The notes under the pieces are model-generated. The model saw only the letters and a program-made list of their open reading frames with translations, ran no database searches and was not told the DNA's origin. A stretch of 64,000 nucleotides of DNA from Lota lota. Its lineage: Eukaryota > Chordata > Actinopteri > Gadiformes > Lotidae. The position numbers were made by a program, and so were the translations under genes. This document shows positions 24,976 through 36,995 of the stretch, in pieces (the first letter of the stretch is position 1; each line of letters begins with the position of its first letter). Location of the stretch: assembly GCA_026745465.1 (NCBI GenBank), contig JACYXH010000430.1, forward strand, positions 1 to 64,000, in the 5' to 3' direction.

Positions 24976-25347
24976 TGTCACGGGTTGCTAGGTAGGTGTG
25001 GTGTGAAATCAGGCGCAGGAGTCAGAAGTCAAATCCAAAATATATTTTAGTGAAAACAAGTGGCAGAATCTACTCCTGAAACACGAACCAGGAGGAAAGC
25101 ACAAAAGAGCGTACCAAAAATACAGGCAGCGTAGCAACATGACATGGGACAATTACGCACAACACCTAACTGACAACAAGGAAACTAAATAGATGCTGAT
25201 TGATTACCTAACACAAAACAGGTGTGACACACAGACAAAACCAATCAACAACAAACATAGAGGGGTGGCAGCTAGTACTCCGGAGACGACGACCGCCGAA
25301 ACCTGCCCGAACAAGGGGGCGGGGCCGCCTCGGCCGAAACCGTGACA
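24976..25347 (-). repeat. 3' LTR of gypsy copy 1
   Basis: 372 bp from TGTCACGGG to CCGTGACA; it recurs at 32285-32656 with about three substitutions. The polypurine tract, the complement of GTACCCCCCCCTT (25348-25360), lies directly inside it. The end of the pol frame runs 76 bp into this LTR. Confidence 0.9.
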
Positions 25348-28300
25348 GTACCCCCCCCTTGACGCGCGGCTCCAGCCGTGCGCCGCCCCCGGCCTCGGGG
25401 ACGACCCGGAGGACGCAGAGCAGGGCGCGCAGGATGACCACGATGGAATTCGGTCAGCAGGGACGGATCCAGAATGTCCCTCCTCGGCACCCAGCACCGC
25501 TCCTCCGGACCGTACCCCTCCCACTCCACGAGATATTGGAGACCCCCCATCCGGCGTCTCGAGTCCAGGATGGTACGAACAGAGTACGCCGGAGCCCCCT
25601 CGATATCCAACGGGGGCGGAGGAGTCTCCTCAATCTCAAAATCCTGGAGTGGACCAGCTACCACCGGCCTGAGGAGAGACACATGGAACGAGGGGTTAAT
25701 ATTCTGGTAATCAATGGGCAGTTGTAACCTGTAACACACCTCGTTCAATCTCCTCAGGACTTTAAACGGCCCCACAAACCACCGACCCAGCTTCCGGCAG
25801 GGCAGGCGGAGGGGCAGGTTTCTGGTTGAGACCCAGACTCGATCACCAGGTGCGTACACTGGCCCCTCACTGCGGTGTAGGTCGGCGCTCGTCTTTTGTC
25901 GACGGATGGCTCGCTGCAGATTGACGTGTGCAGCGTTCCACGTCTCCTCCGAGTGCCGCACCCACTCATCCACAGCAGGGGCCTCGATCTGGCTCTCATG
26001 CCAAGGAGCCAGAACCGGCTGGTACCCTAACACACACTGGAAAGGAGTTAGTCCTGTGGAGGAGTGGCGGAGAGAGTTCTGTGCCATCTCGGCCCAAAGC
26101 ACATATCTCGCCCACTCCTCCGGCCGGCCCTGACTATATGACCTCAGAAACCTACCCACATCCTGGTTGACACGTTCGACCTGCCCATTACTCTCCGGGT
26201 GGTAACCCGAGGTAAGGCTCACCGAGACCCCCAACCGTTCCATAAAGGCTCTCCAGACCCTGGAGGTAAACTGGGGGCCTCGATCGGACACTATATCCTC
26301 GGGTACCCCGTAATGCCGGAAGACGTGAGTAAATAGAGCGGTCTGTAGGGCAGTAGGAAGACCCGGCATGGGACGAAGACGACAGGACTTCGAGAACCGA
26401 TCCACAACGACCAGGATGGTAGTATTCTCCTGTGAGAGGGGAAGGTCTGTAATAAAGTCCACCGAGAGGTGGGACCAGGGTCGTTGTGGAACGGGCAGGG
26501 GTTGTAATTTCCCCCTGGGCAAATGTCTGGGAGCCTTACACTGGGCACACACTGAGCAGGAGGAGACATAAACCCTCACATCCCTGGCTAACGTTGGCCA
26601 CCAGTACTTCGTACTAAGGCAGTGCACTGTCCGGCCAATACCTGGATGTCCAGAGGAGGGGGACGTGTGAGCCCAATTAATCAGCCGATCCCGAACCTCG
26701 AGCGGGACGTACGTCCGACCCACCGGACACTGTGGAGGGCTAGGATCGGTGCGTAAGGCTCGCTCGATCTCCGCATCGACCTCCCACACCACCGGTGCCA
26801 CCAGACAAGACTCCGGTAGTATGGGAATAGGCTCCACGCACCTCTCCTCCGTGTCATACCGCCGGGACAGGCCATCTGCCTTCCCGTTCTGGGACCCAGG
26901 AATGTAAGTGATCTTAAACACAAACCGGGCGAGAAACATAGTCCATCGAGCCTGGCGAGGATTCAGTCTCCTCGCCGCCCGAATGTATTCCAGGTTACGA
27001 TGGTCGGTCTGAATGAGAAAAGGGTGCTGAGCCCCCTCAAGCCAATGCCTCCACACCTTTAGGGCCTGTACTACGGCTAACAGCTCCCTGTCCCCTACGT
27101 CGTAGTTCCGCTCCGCCGAACTGAGCTTTTTAGAATAAAAGGCACAGGGGCGGAGCTTAGGTGGTGTGCCGGACCGTTGGGAGAGCACTGCCCCGATACC
27201 GACCTCAGACGCGTCCACCTCTAATTGGAAGGGTAACGTGGGATCCGGGTGCGCTAGCACCGGAGCCGAGGTAAACAGGTCCTTCAGTCCCCCAAAAGCC
27301 CTGTCCGCCTCTGCCGACCACTGCAAACGCGCCGGACCCCCCTTAAGAAGAGACGTAATGGGAGCTGCCACCTGTCCAAAACCCCGGATAAACCTCCGGT
27401 AATAATTCGCAAAACCCAAGAACCGCTGCACCTCTTTAACCGTAGTTGGGGTTTGCCAATTACGCACGGCGGACACTCGGTCCACCTCCATTCTCACCCC
27501 TGACGCAGACAACTGGTAACCCAAAAAGGAGACTGACTCCTGAAAGAACAGACATTTCTCGGCCTTGACATACAGGTCATGCTCCAACAGTCTCCTCAAA
27601 ACCCTGCGCACCAGGGCTACATGCTCGGCCCGAGTAGAACTGTACACAAGGATATCGTCTATGTACACCTCTACTCCCTGCGCCTGCATGTCCCGGAAAA
27701 TCTCATCCACAAACGATTGGAAGACTGATGGAACATTCATTAACCCATATGGCATGACGAGATACTCGTAATGGCCGGAGGTAGTACTAAATGCTGTCTT
27801 CCACTCATCGCCCTCCCTAATACGCACCAAGTTATATGCGCTCCTGAGATCCAATTTTGTGAAAAACCGTGCCCCATGTAATGATTCCGTCATGGTCGCA
27901 ATCAGCGGGAGTGGATAACTATATTTCACAGTCACCTGATTGAGACCGCGGTAATCAATACATGGGCGCAAACCTCCATCCTTTTTCTTCACAAAAAAGA
28001 AGCTCGAGGACGCGGGAGAAGTGGAGGGCCGTATGTATCCCTGTCTCAGAGACTCGGCAATGTATGTCTCCATTGCACTTTTCTCCTCCTGTGACAACGG
28101 ATACACATGGATCCGCGGGAGCGCAGCTCCTGTCTGGAGGTCTATCGCACAATCCCCCTGTCTATGAGGTGGCAACCTTGCCGCTCTGGTCTTACTAAAT
28201 ACGAGTGCCAAATCCTCATACTCAAATGGAATGTGCAGTGCTAGCATCTGGTTCGGGCTCTCCACCGAGGTCGCCCCTACGGAAACACCCAGACATAGCC

Positions 28301-28967
28301 CCTCACACTGAGCAGACCACCCTTTAAGAGCTTTCTCTCGCCACGAGATCGTAGGGTCATGGGTAATCAACCAGGGAAGCCCCAGTACCACCGGATACGC
28401 AGGAGAGTCGATCAGATAGAGTTGAATTGTCTCCTCATGACCCCCCTGCGTTATCATCCTAAGTGGCGCCGTGACCTCCCTAATTAACCCAGATCCTAAC
28501 GGACGACTATCTAAGGCATGTACAGGGAAGGGTTTATCGACTGGAAGGAGAGGAATCCCTAACTTAACACAGAGATTCCGATCTACAAAATTCCCAGCTG
28601 CGCCTGAATCTACTAGCGCCTTATGCTGGGAACGAGGTGCAACCTGTGGAAAACAAACAGGTAATGTAATGTGACCGACAGAAAGCTCTGGGTAAGTAGG
28701 GCGCCTACTCACCTGGGAGGACTCCCCAATGTGTGTCCTGCCATCTACCTCACCAGAGGACCCTCCCCAGCACCTAGCCGCGGTGTGCCCTCCGCGGCCA
28801 CAGTTGGTGCAGGAGACTGCCCCCCTCGGGTTCCTTCCTCTCCTCCCTCTAGCGTCAGCACCTCCAAGCTCCATAGGGCTCTGCTCGGAGGCGCTGGAGG
28901 GTGGAATGGGAAACCCCCCTCTGGAACGTCCGCAGGTCGCGAGCAGGGTGTCCAGCCGAATGGCCAT
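25272..28967 (-). CDS. pol: Gypsy pol (protease-RT-RNase H-integrase-chromodomain), open frame
   Basis: 1,231 codons from the first ATG, no internal stop. Domains in order: a CCHC zinc knuckle (C53, C56, H61, C66) that belongs to the end of gag; aspartic protease with DSGA at 120-123; reverse transcriptase with YIDD at 435-438; RNase H with catalytic-type D585; integrase with an HHCC zinc finger near 785-825 and D,D,E residues in [15 protein letters not shown] and ESNGQVE; and a chromodomain near 1,150-1,200 ([15 protein letters not shown]). This is the layout of vertebrate chromoviruses. The ORF passes through the polypurine tract and ends inside the 3' LTR, so the last ~25 residues come from LTR sequence. 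The true translation start is in gag: a 5-bp duplication just upstream separates gag from this frame. Integration near particular chromatin through the chromodomain is known for the family, not shown here. Confidence 0.92.
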   Translation of the reverse strand: MAIRLDTLLATCGRSRGGFPIPPSSASEQSPMELGGADARGRRGRNPRGAVSCTNCGRGGHTAARCWGGSSGEVDGRTHIGESSQVSRRPTYPELSVGHITLPVCFPQVAPRSQHKALVDSGAAGNFVDRNLCVKLGIPLLPVDKPFPVHALDSRPLGSGLIREVTAPLRMITQGGHEETIQLYLIDSPAYPVVLGLPWLITHDPTISWREKALKGWSAQCEGLCLGVSVGATSVESPNQMLALHIPFEYEDLALVFSKTRAARLPPHRQGDCAIDLQTGAALPRIHVYPLSQEEKSAMETYIAESLRQGYIRPSTSPASSSFFFVKKKDGGLRPCIDYRGLNQVTVKYSYPLPLIATMTESLHGARFFTKLDLRSAYNLVRIREGDEWKTAFSTTSGHYEYLVMPYGLMNVPSVFQSFVDEIFRDMQAQGVEVYIDDILVYSSTRAEHVALVRRVLRRLLEHDLYVKAEKCLFFQESVSFLGYQLSASGVRMEVDRVSAVRNWQTPTTVKEVQRFLGFANYYRRFIRGFGQVAAPITSLLKGGPARLQWSAEADRAFGGLKDLFTSAPVLAHPDPTLPFQLEVDASEVGIGAVLSQRSGTPPKLRPCAFYSKKLSSAERNYDVGDRELLAVVQALKVWRHWLEGAQHPFLIQTDHRNLEYIRAARRLNPRQARWTMFLARFVFKITYIPGSQNGKADGLSRRYDTEERCVEPIPILPESCLVAPVVWEVDAEIERALRTDPSPPQCPVGRTYVPLEVRDRLINWAHTSPSSGHPGIGRTVHCLSTKYWWPTLARDVRVYVSSCSVCAQCKAPRHLPRGKLQPLPVPQRPWSHLSVDFITDLPLSQENTTILVVVDRFSKSCRLRPMPGLPTALQTALFTHVFRHYGVPEDIVSDRGPQFTSRVWRAFMERLGVSVSLTSGYHPESNGQVERVNQDVGRFLRSYSQGRPEEWARYVLWAEMAQNSLRHSSTGLTPFQCVLGYQPVLAPWHESQIEAPAVDEWVRHSEETWNAAHVNLQRAIRRQKTSADLHRSEGPVYAPGDRVWVSTRNLPLRLPCRKLGRWFVGPFKVLRRLNEVCYRLQLPIDYQNINPSFHVSLLRPVVAGPLQDFEIEETPPPPLDIEGAPAYSVRTILDSRRRMGGLQYLVEWEGYGPEERCWVPRRDILDPSLLTEFHRGHPARPALRPPGRPRGRGRRTAGAARQGGGTVTVSAEAAPPPCSGRFRRSSSPEY

Positions 28968-28987
28968 GTCAACCAGCTGGTCAAATG

Positions 28988-29410
28988 TTAGTGTATTGTA
29001 TTATCCCTGCACGCTAACTCTCTGCGGACGTCCTCCCGAAGGCTACATCTGAAGTGGTCGATGAGGGCCCTCTCATTCCAACCTGCGTCGGCCGCTAGAG
29101 TCCGGAACTCCAACGCAAACTCATGAGCGCTCCTCATCCCCTGTCGGAGGTGGAATAGACGCTCCCCCGCCACCTTCCCCTCTGGTGGATGGTCGAAGAC
29201 AGCACGGAAGCGGCGGGAGAACTCCGCATAGGTGACTGTGGCGGCGTCTATTCCCCTCCATTCGGCGTTGGCCCACTCCAACGCCTTGCCGGTGAGACAG
29301 GGCGAGATGAGGGCGGAAACGCTCTCGAATCCCGAGGGCGCCGGGTGTATGGTGGCAAGGTAGAGTTCTACTTGTAGGAGGAACCCCTGACACCCGTCAG
29401 CGGTGCCGTC
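28988..29410 (-). pseudogene. gag: Gypsy gag, 5'-truncated, copy 1
   Basis: About 140 codons of the retrotransposon gag domain ([18 protein letters not shown] and [10 protein letters not shown] blocks). It is cut at the left end of the coding sequence by the satellite junction at 29410/29411; an apparent upstream extension of the ORF is translated satellite. It stops at 28988-28990, just after a 5-bp direct repeat (TGTAT twice, 28992-29001) that shifts the frame relative to pol. The copy at 36297 has the same repeat and stop. Confidence 0.85.
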
Positions 29411-32284
29411 ATAAGAAAGTTGTATGTTACTTTTTTCCCACTTTAAATGGAAAAGTGTAACTAAGCTTGTGAATGGTTGTTTAGACCTTACACCAACATC
29501 AAATGGTGAAGCACCATCGTTTTTAACACAAAACACACTGTTTATGCTCAGAATTACATTGTGTTCAAAGAGTGATTCTCTCGATCTGAAAAGCAGTTTC
29601 CGCACATAAAAAAGCGGTATGTTGCTTTTTCCCACTTTAAATGGAAAAGTGTAACCAAGCTTGTTAATGGTTGTTTAGACCTCATACCAACATCTCATGG
29701 TGAAGCACCATCGTTCTTAACACAAAAAAAACAATGTTTATGCTCAGAAACACATTGTGGTCAAAAAGTTATTCTCTCACTCTGAAAAGCATTTTCCAAC
29801 CATAAAAAAGTTGAATGTTGCTTTTTATCCACTTTAAATGGAAAAGTGTAACTAAGCTTGTTAATGGTTCTTTAGACCTTATACCAACATCAAATAGTGA
29901 AGCACCATCGTTTTTAACACTAATAAACATGTTTTTGCACAGAAACACAATGTGGTCAAAAAGTTATTCTCTCACTCTGAAAAGCATTTTCCACCCATAA
30001 AAAGTTGTATGTTGCTTTTTTCCCACTTTAAATGGAAAAGTGTAACTAAGCTTGTTAATGGTTGTTTATACTTTATACCAACATCAACTGGTGAAGCACC
30101 ATCGTTTTTAACACATAAAACCATGCTCAAAAACACATTGCGTTCAAAAAGTGATTCTCTCGCTCTGAAAAGCATTTTCCACACATAAAAAAATGTATGT
30201 TGCTTTTTTCCCACTTTAAATGGAAAAGCGTAACGAAGCTTGTTAATGGTTGTTTAGACCTTGAATCAACATCAAATGTTGAAGCACCATCGATTTTCAC
30301 ACAGAAAACCATGTATATACTCAGAAACATATTGTAGTCAAAAAGTGATTCTCTCGCTCTGAAAAGCAATTTCCAACCATAAAAAAGTTGTATGTTGCTT
30401 TTTTCCCACTTTAAATGGAAAAGTGTAACTAAGCTTGTTATGGTTGTTTAGTTCTTATACCAACATCAACTGGTGAAGCACCATCGTTTTTAACACAGAA
30501 AAGCATGTATATGCTCAGAAACACATTGTAGTCAAAAAGTGATTCTCTCGGTCTGAAAAGCATTTTCCACACATAAAAAAGTTGTATGTTGCTTTTTTCC
30601 CACTTCAAATGGAAAAGTGTAACTAAGCTTGTTAATGGTTGTTTAGACCTTACATCAACATCAACTGGTGAAGCACCATCGTTTTTAACACAGAAAAGCA
30701 TGTATATGCTCAGAAACACATTGTAGTCAAAAAGTGATTCTCTCGGTCTGAAAAGCATTTTCCGCACATAAAAAAGTTGTATGTTGCTTTTTTCCCACTT
30801 TAAATGGAAAAGTAAAACTAAGCTTGTTAATGGTTGTTTAGACCTTATATCAACATCAACTGGTGAAGCACCATCGTTTTTAACACAGAAAAGCATGTAT
30901 ATGCTCAGAAACACATTGCGTTCTAAAAGTGATTCTCTCGCTCTGAAAAGCATTTTCCGCACATAAAAAAGTTGTATGTTGCTTTTTTCCCACTTTAAAT
31001 GGAAAAGTGTAACTAAGCTTGTTAATGGTTGTTTAGACCTAATATCAACATCTACTGGTGAAACACCATCGTTTTTAACACAGAAAACCATGTATATACT
31101 CAGAAACACATTGTAGTCAAAAAGTGATTCTCTCGCTCTGAAAAGCATTTTCCACACATAAAAAAATGTATATTGCTTTTTTCCCACTTTAAATGGAAAA
31201 GTGTAACTAAGCTTGTTAATGGTTGTTTAGACCTTGTATCAACATCAAATGTTGAAGCACCATCGATTTTCACACAGAAAACCATGTATATGCTCAGAAA
31301 CACATTGCGTTCAAAAAGTGATTCTCACGCTCTGAAAAGCATTTTCCACACATAAAAAAGTTGTATGTTGCTTTTTTACCACTTTAAATGGAAAAGTGTA
31401 ACTAAGCTTGATATGGTTGTTTAGACCTTACATCAACATCAACTGGTGAAGCACCATCGTTTTTAACACAAAAAAACATGTATCTACTCAGAAACACATT
31501 GTAGTCAAAAAGTGATTCTCTCGCTGTGAAAAGCCTTTTCCGCACATAATCAAAGTTGAATGTTGCTTTTTTCCCACTTTAAATGGAAAAGTGTAACTAA
31601 ACTTGTTAATGGTTGTTTAGACCTTATACCAACATCAAATGTTGAAGCACCATCGTTTTTAACACATAAAACCATGCTTATGCTCAGAAACACATTGCGT
31701 TCAAAAAGTGATTCTCTCGCTCTGAAAAGCATTTTCCGCACATGAAAAAGTTGTATGTTGCTTTTTTCCCACTTTAAATGGAAAAGTGTAACTAAGCTTG
31801 TTAATGGTTGTTTAGACCTTATACCAACATCAAATGGTGAAGCACCATCGTTTTTAACACAAATAAACATGTTTTTGCACAGAAACACATTGTGGTCAAA
31901 AAGTTATTCTCTCACTCTGAAAAGCATTTTCCAGCCATAAAAAAGTTGTATGTTGCTTTTTTACCACTTTAAATGGAAAAGTGTAACTAAGCTTGTTAAT
32001 GGTTGTTTATACCTTATACCAACATAAATGGTGAAGCACCGTCGTTTTTAACACAAATAAACATGTTTTTGCACAGAAACACATTGTGGTCAAAAAGTTA
32101 TTCTCTCACTCTGAAAAGCATTTTCCACCCATAAAAAAGTTTTATGTTGCTTTTTTCCCACTTTAAATGGAAAAGTGTAACTAAGCTTGTTAATGGTTGT
32201 TTAGACCTTGTATCAACATCAAATGTTGAAGCACCATCGATTTTAACACAAAAAAAACATGTTTATGCTCAGAAACACATTGTG
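29411..32284. repeat. 195-bp satellite array, block D (~15 monomers)
   Basis: Satellite between the two gypsy copies. Its last monomers (from about 31,560) match those before gypsy copy 1 (from about 23,869) at an offset of 7,691 bp, while the gypsy bodies match at 7,309 bp. So roughly two monomers were gained or lost after duplication. Confidence 0.95.
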
Positions 32285-32656
32285 TGTCACGGGTTGCTAG
32301 GTATGTGTGGTGTGAAATCAGGCGCAGGAGTCAGAAGTCAAATCCAAAATATATTTTAGTGAAAACAAGTGGCAAAATCTACTCCTGAAACACGAACCAG
32401 GAGGAAAGCACAAAAGAGCGTACCAAAAATACAGGCAGCGTAGCAACATGACATGGGACAATTACACACAACACCTAACTGACAACAAGGAAACTAAATA
32501 GATGCTGATTGATTACCTAACACAAAACAGGTGTGACACACAGACAAAACCAATCAACAACAAACATAGAGGGGTGGCAGCTAGTACTCCGGAGACGACG
32601 ACCGCCGAAACCTGCCCGAACAAGGGGGCGGGGCCGCCTCGGCCGAAACCGTGACA
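32285..32656 (-). repeat. 3' LTR of gypsy copy 2
   Basis: 372 bp with TGTCACGG/CCGTGACA ends. Differences from copy 1 include TAGGTATGTG for TAGGTAGGTG and ATTACACAC for ATTACGCAC. Confidence 0.9.
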
Positions 32657-35600
32657 GTACCCCCCCCTTGACGCGCGGCTCCAGCCTTGCGCCGCCCCCG
32701 GCCTCGGGGACGACCCGGAGGACGCAGAGAAGGGCGCGCAGGATGACCACGATGGAATTCGGTCAGCAGGGACGGATCCAGAATGTCCCTCCTCGGCACC
32801 CAGCACCGCTCCTCCGGACCGTACCCCTTCCACTCCACGAGATATTGGAGACCCCCCATCCGGCGTCTCGAGTCCAGGATGGTACGAACAGAGTACGCCG
32901 GAGCCCCTTCGATATCCAACGGGGGCGGAGGAGTCTCCTCAATCTCAAAATCCTGGAGTGGACCAGCTACCACCGGCCTGAGGAGAGACACATGGAACGA
33001 GGGGTTAATATTCTGGTAATCAATGGGCAGTTGTAACCTGTAACACACCTCGTTCAATCTCCTCAGGACTTTAAACGGCCCCACAAACCGCCGACCCAGC
33101 TTCCGGCAGGGCAGGCGGAGGGGCAGGTTTCTGGTTGAGACCCAGACTCGATCACCAGGTGCGTACACTGGCCCCTCACTGCGGTGTAGGTCGGCGCTCG
33201 TCTTTTGTCGACAGATGGCTCGCTGCAGATGGACGTGTGCAGCGTTCCACGTCTCCTCCGAGTGCCGCACCCACTCATCCACAGCAGGGGCCTCGATCTG
33301 GCTCTCATGCCAAGGAGCCAGAACCGGCTGGTACCCTAACACACACTGGAAAGGAGTTAGTCCTGTGGAGGAGTGGCGGAGAGAGTTCTGTGCCATCTCG
33401 GCCCAGGGCACATATCTCGCCCACTCCTCCGGCCGGCCCTGACAATATGACCTCAGAAACCTACCCACATCCTGGTTGACACGTTCGACCTGCCCATTAC
33501 TCTCCGGGTGGTAACCCGAGGTAAGGCTCACCGAGACCCCCAACCGTTCCATTAAGGCTCTCCAGACCCTGGAGGTAAACTGGGGGCCTCGATCGGACAC
33601 TATATCCTCGGGTACCCCGTAATGCCGGAAGACGTGAGTAAATAGAGCGGTCTGTAGGGCAGTAGGAAGACCCGGCATGGGAAGAAGACGACAGGACTTC
33701 GAGAACCGATCCACAACGACCAGGATGGTAGTATTCTCCTGTGAGAGGGGAAGGTCTGTAATAAAGTCCACCAAGAGGTGGGACCAGGGTCGTTGTGGAA
33801 CGGGCAGGGGTTGTAATTTCCCCCTGGGCAAATGTCTGGGAGCCTTACACTGGGCACACACTGAGCAGGAGGAGACATAAACCCTCACATCCCTGGCTAA
33901 CGTTGGCCACCAGTACTTCGTACTAAGGCAGTGAACTGTCCGGCCAATACCTGGATGTCAAGAGGAGGGGGACGTGTGATCCCAATTAATCAGCCGATCC
34001 CGAACCTCGAGCGGGACGTACGTCCGACCCACCGGACACTGTGGAGGGCTAGGATCGGTGCGTAAGGCTCGCTCGATCTCCGCATCGACCTCCCACACCA
34101 CCGGTGCCACCAGACAAGACTCCGGTAGTATGGGAATAGGCTCCACGCACCTCTCCTCCGTGTCATACCGCCGGGACAGGGCATCTGCCTTCCCGTTCTG
34201 GGACCCAGGAATGTAAGTGATCTTAAACACAAACCGGGCGAGAAACATAGTCCATCGAGCCTGGCGAGGATTCAGTCTCCTCGCCGCCCGAATGTATTCC
34301 AGGTTACGATAGTCGGTCTGAATGAGAAAAGGGTGCTGAGCCCCCTCAAGCCAATGCCTCCACACCTTTAGGGCCTGTACTACGGCTAACAGCTCCCTGT
34401 CCCCTACGTCGTAGTTCCGCTCCGCCGAACTGAGCTTTTTAGAATAAAAGGCACAGGGGCGGAGCTTAGGTGGTGTGCCGGACCGTTGGGAGAGCACTGC
34501 CCCGATACCGACCTCAGACGCGTCCACCTCTAATTGGAAGGGTAACGTGGGATCCGGGTGCGCTAGCACCGGAGCCGAGGTAAACAGGTCCTTCAGTCCC
34601 CCAAAAGCCCTGTCCGCCTCTGCCGACCACTGCAAACGCACCGGACCCCCCTTAAGAAGAGACGTAATGGGAGCTGCCACCTGTCCAAAACCCCCGATAA
34701 ACCTCCGGTAATAATTCGCAAAACCCAAGAACCGCTGCACCTCTTTAACCGTAGTTGGGGTTTGCCAATTACGCACGGCGGACACTCGGTCCACCTCCAT
34801 TCTCACCCCTGACGCAGACAACTGGTAACCCAAAAAGGAGACTGACTCCTGAAAGAACAGACATTTCTCGGCCTTGACATACAGGTCATGCTCCAACAGT
34901 CTCCTCAAAACCCTGCGCACCAGGGCTACATGCTCGGCCCGAGTAGAACTGTACACAAGGATATCGTCTATGTACACCACTACTCCCTGCGCCTGCATGT
35001 CCCGGAAAATCTCATCCACAAACGATTGGAAGACTGATGGAGCATTCATTAATCCATATGGCATGACGAGATCCTCGTAATGGCCGGAGGTAGTACTAAA
35101 TGCTGTCTTCTACTCATCGCCCTCCCTAATACGCACCAAGTTATATGCGCTCCTGAGATCCAATTTTGTGAAAAACCGTGCCCCATGTAATGATTCCGTC
35201 ATGGTCGCAATCAGCGGGAGTGGATAACTATATTTCACAGTCACCTGATTGAGACCGCGGTAATCAATACATGGGCGCAAACCTCCATCCTTTTTCTTCA
35301 CAAAAAAGAAGCTCGAGGACGCGGGAGAAGTGGAGGGCCGTATGTATCCCTGTCTCAGAGACTCGGCAATGTATGTCTCCATTGCCCTTTTCTCCTCCTG
35401 TGACAACGGATACACATGGATCCGCGGGAGCGCAGCTCCTGTCTGGAGGTCTATCGCACAATCCCCCTGTCTATGAGGTGGCAACCTTGCCGCTCTGGTC
35501 TTACTAAATACGAGTGCCAAATCCTCATACTCAAATGGAATGTGCAGTGCTGGCATCTGGTTCGGGCTCTCCACCGAGGTCGCCCCTACGGAAACACCCA

Positions 35601-36276
35601 GACATAGCCCCTCACACTGAGTAGACCACCCTTTAAGAGCTTTCTCTCGCCACGAGATCGTAGGGTCATGGGTAGTCAACCAGGGAAGCCCAAGTACCAC
35701 CGGATACGCAGGAGAGTCGATCAGATAGAGTTGAATTGTCTCCTCATGACCCCCCTGCGTTATCATCCTAAGTGGCGCCGTGACCTCCCTAATTAACCCA
35801 GATCCTAACGGACGACTATCTAAGGCATGTACAGGGAAGGGTTTATCGACTGGAAGGAGAGGAATCCCTAACTTAACACAGAGATTCCGATCTACAAAAT
35901 TCCCAGCTGCGCCTGAATCTACTAGCGCCTTATGCTGGGAACGAGGTGCAACCTGTGGAAAACAAACAGGTAATGTAATGTGACCGACAGAAAGCTCTGG
36001 GTAAGTAGGGCGCCTACTCACCTGGGAGGACTCCCCAATGTGTGTCCTGCCATCTACCTCACCAGAGGACCCTCCCCAGCACCTAGCCGCGGTGTGCCCT
36101 CCGCGGCCACAGTTGGTGCAGGAGACTGCCCCCCTCGGGTTCCTTCCTCTCCTCCCTCTAGCGTCAGCACCTCCAAGCTCCATAGGGCTCTGCTCGGAGG
36201 CGCTGGAGGGTGGAATGGGAAACCCCCCTCTGGAACGTCCGCAGGTCGCGAGCAGGGTGTCCAGCCGAATGGCCAT
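32581..36276 (-). pseudogene. pol: Gypsy pol, two nonsense mutations
   Basis: Same domain order as the intact pol of copy 1, same length and frame. Two stops interrupt it: TAG at 35110-35112, replacing a Trp codon (residue 389) in the RT, and TGA at 33958-33960, replacing a Gly codon at the start of the integrase zinc finger (SSGHPG in copy 1). YIDD, RNase H, integrase and chromodomain segments are otherwise present. It would yield only protease and part of RT. Confidence 0.92.
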
Positions 36277-36296
36277 GTCAACCAGCTGGTCAAATG

Positions 36297-36947
36297 TTAG
36301 TGTATTGTATTATCCCTGCACGCTAACTCTCTGCGGATGTCCTCCCGAAGGCTACATCTTAAGTGGTCGATGAGGGCCCTCTCATTCCAACCTGCGTCGG
36401 CCGCTAGAGTCCGGAACTCCATCGCAAACTCATGAGCGCTCCTCATCCCCTGTCGGAGGTGGAATAGACGCTCCCCCGCCGCCTTCCCCTCTGGTGGATG
36501 GTCGAAGACAGCACGGAAGCGGCGGGAGAACTCCGCATAGGTGACTGTGGCGGCGTCTATTCCCCTCCATTCGGCGTTGGCCCACTCCAACGCCTTGCCG
36601 GTGAGACAGGGCGAGATGAGGGCGGAAACGGTCTCGAATCCCGAGGGCGCCGGGTGTATGGTGGCAAGGTAGAGTTCTACTTGTAGGAGGAACCCCTGAC
36701 ACCCGGCAGCGGTGCCGTCGTACGCCCTCGGAAGCGCGAGCCGAATCCCACTGGGTTCCGGTAGTTGGACGGGCGGGCTGTCCGCTGGTGATGGTGCGAT
36801 AGGTGGGGGTGTGGGTACCCCGCTGGTTTCCCATCGATGGAGGGTGTTTATTACGCCGTCCAAGGCGTGTCCGATATGGTTAATACGATCCTCTTGGCCG
36901 CGAAAACGCTCCTCCATAATGTCGGTGGGGACTCCTGCTGATTCCAT
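36297..36947 (-). CDS. gag: Gypsy gag, copy 2
   Basis: 217 codons from the ATG at 36947; I chose this start because the upstream extension runs into the LTR without an ATG. It has an N-terminal coiled-coil-like segment ([12 protein letters not shown]), a proline-rich linker (residues ~45-65) and the retrotransposon gag capsid-type domain ([28 protein letters not shown]). The zinc knuckle lies in the next frame. The frame is closed by the shared 5-bp TGTAT duplication (36301-36310). Either this is a fixed lesion in the source copy or gag and pol are expressed by frameshifting; the duplication favours a lesion. Confidence 0.82.
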   Translation of the reverse strand: MESAGVPTDIMEERFRGQEDRINHIGHALDGVINTLHRWETSGVPTPPPIAPSPADSPPVQLPEPSGIRLALPRAYDGTAAGCQGFLLQVELYLATIHPAPSGFETVSALISPCLTGKALEWANAEWRGIDAATVTYAEFSRRFRAVFDHPPEGKAAGERLFHLRQGMRSAHEFAMEFRTLAADAGWNERALIDHLRCSLREDIRRELACRDNTIH

Positions 36948-36965
36948 AATTACGGTGTGTAATTC

Positions 36966-36995
36966 TGTCACGGGTTGCTAGGTAGGTGTGGTGTG
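36966..36995 (-). repeat. 5' LTR fragment of gypsy copy 2
   Basis: 30 bp identical to the first 30 bp of the LTR (plus-strand reading from TGTCACGGG to GGTGTG), then an abrupt switch to satellite at TTTCCGCACAT. Confidence 0.85.

Larger units (their letters stand above)
24976..29410 (-). mobile_element. Chromodomain Ty3/gypsy retrotransposon, copy 1 (5'-truncated)
   Basis: On the minus strand: partial gag, full pol, polypurine tract, 3' LTR (25347-24976). The LTR has inverted ends TGTCACGG/CCGTGACA. The 5' end is lost: gag joins satellite at 29410/29411 partway through, with no 5' LTR or primer-binding site. This is the only autonomous-type element here with an uninterrupted pol frame, but without a 5' LTR and full gag it cannot be autonomous. 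It shares its left satellite junction with the copy at 32285. Confidence 0.93.
32285..36995 (-). mobile_element. Chromodomain Ty3/gypsy retrotransposon, copy 2 (nearly full length)
   Basis: Near-identical to copy 1 at an offset of 7,309 bp but longer at its 5' side: complete gag and the last 30 bp of the 5' LTR (36966-36995) are kept before satellite resumes. 3' LTR at 32285-32656. The left junction with satellite is the same as in copy 1. Pol is broken by two nonsense changes. No TGG-type primer-binding site is visible after the 5' LTR end, so priming may be by another route; this is unresolved. Confidence 0.93.

Noticed and set aside
25224..25727. Plus-strand ORFs of up to 167 codons across the gypsy element
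   Set aside because: They are antisense shadows of the pol frame, with no known motif.
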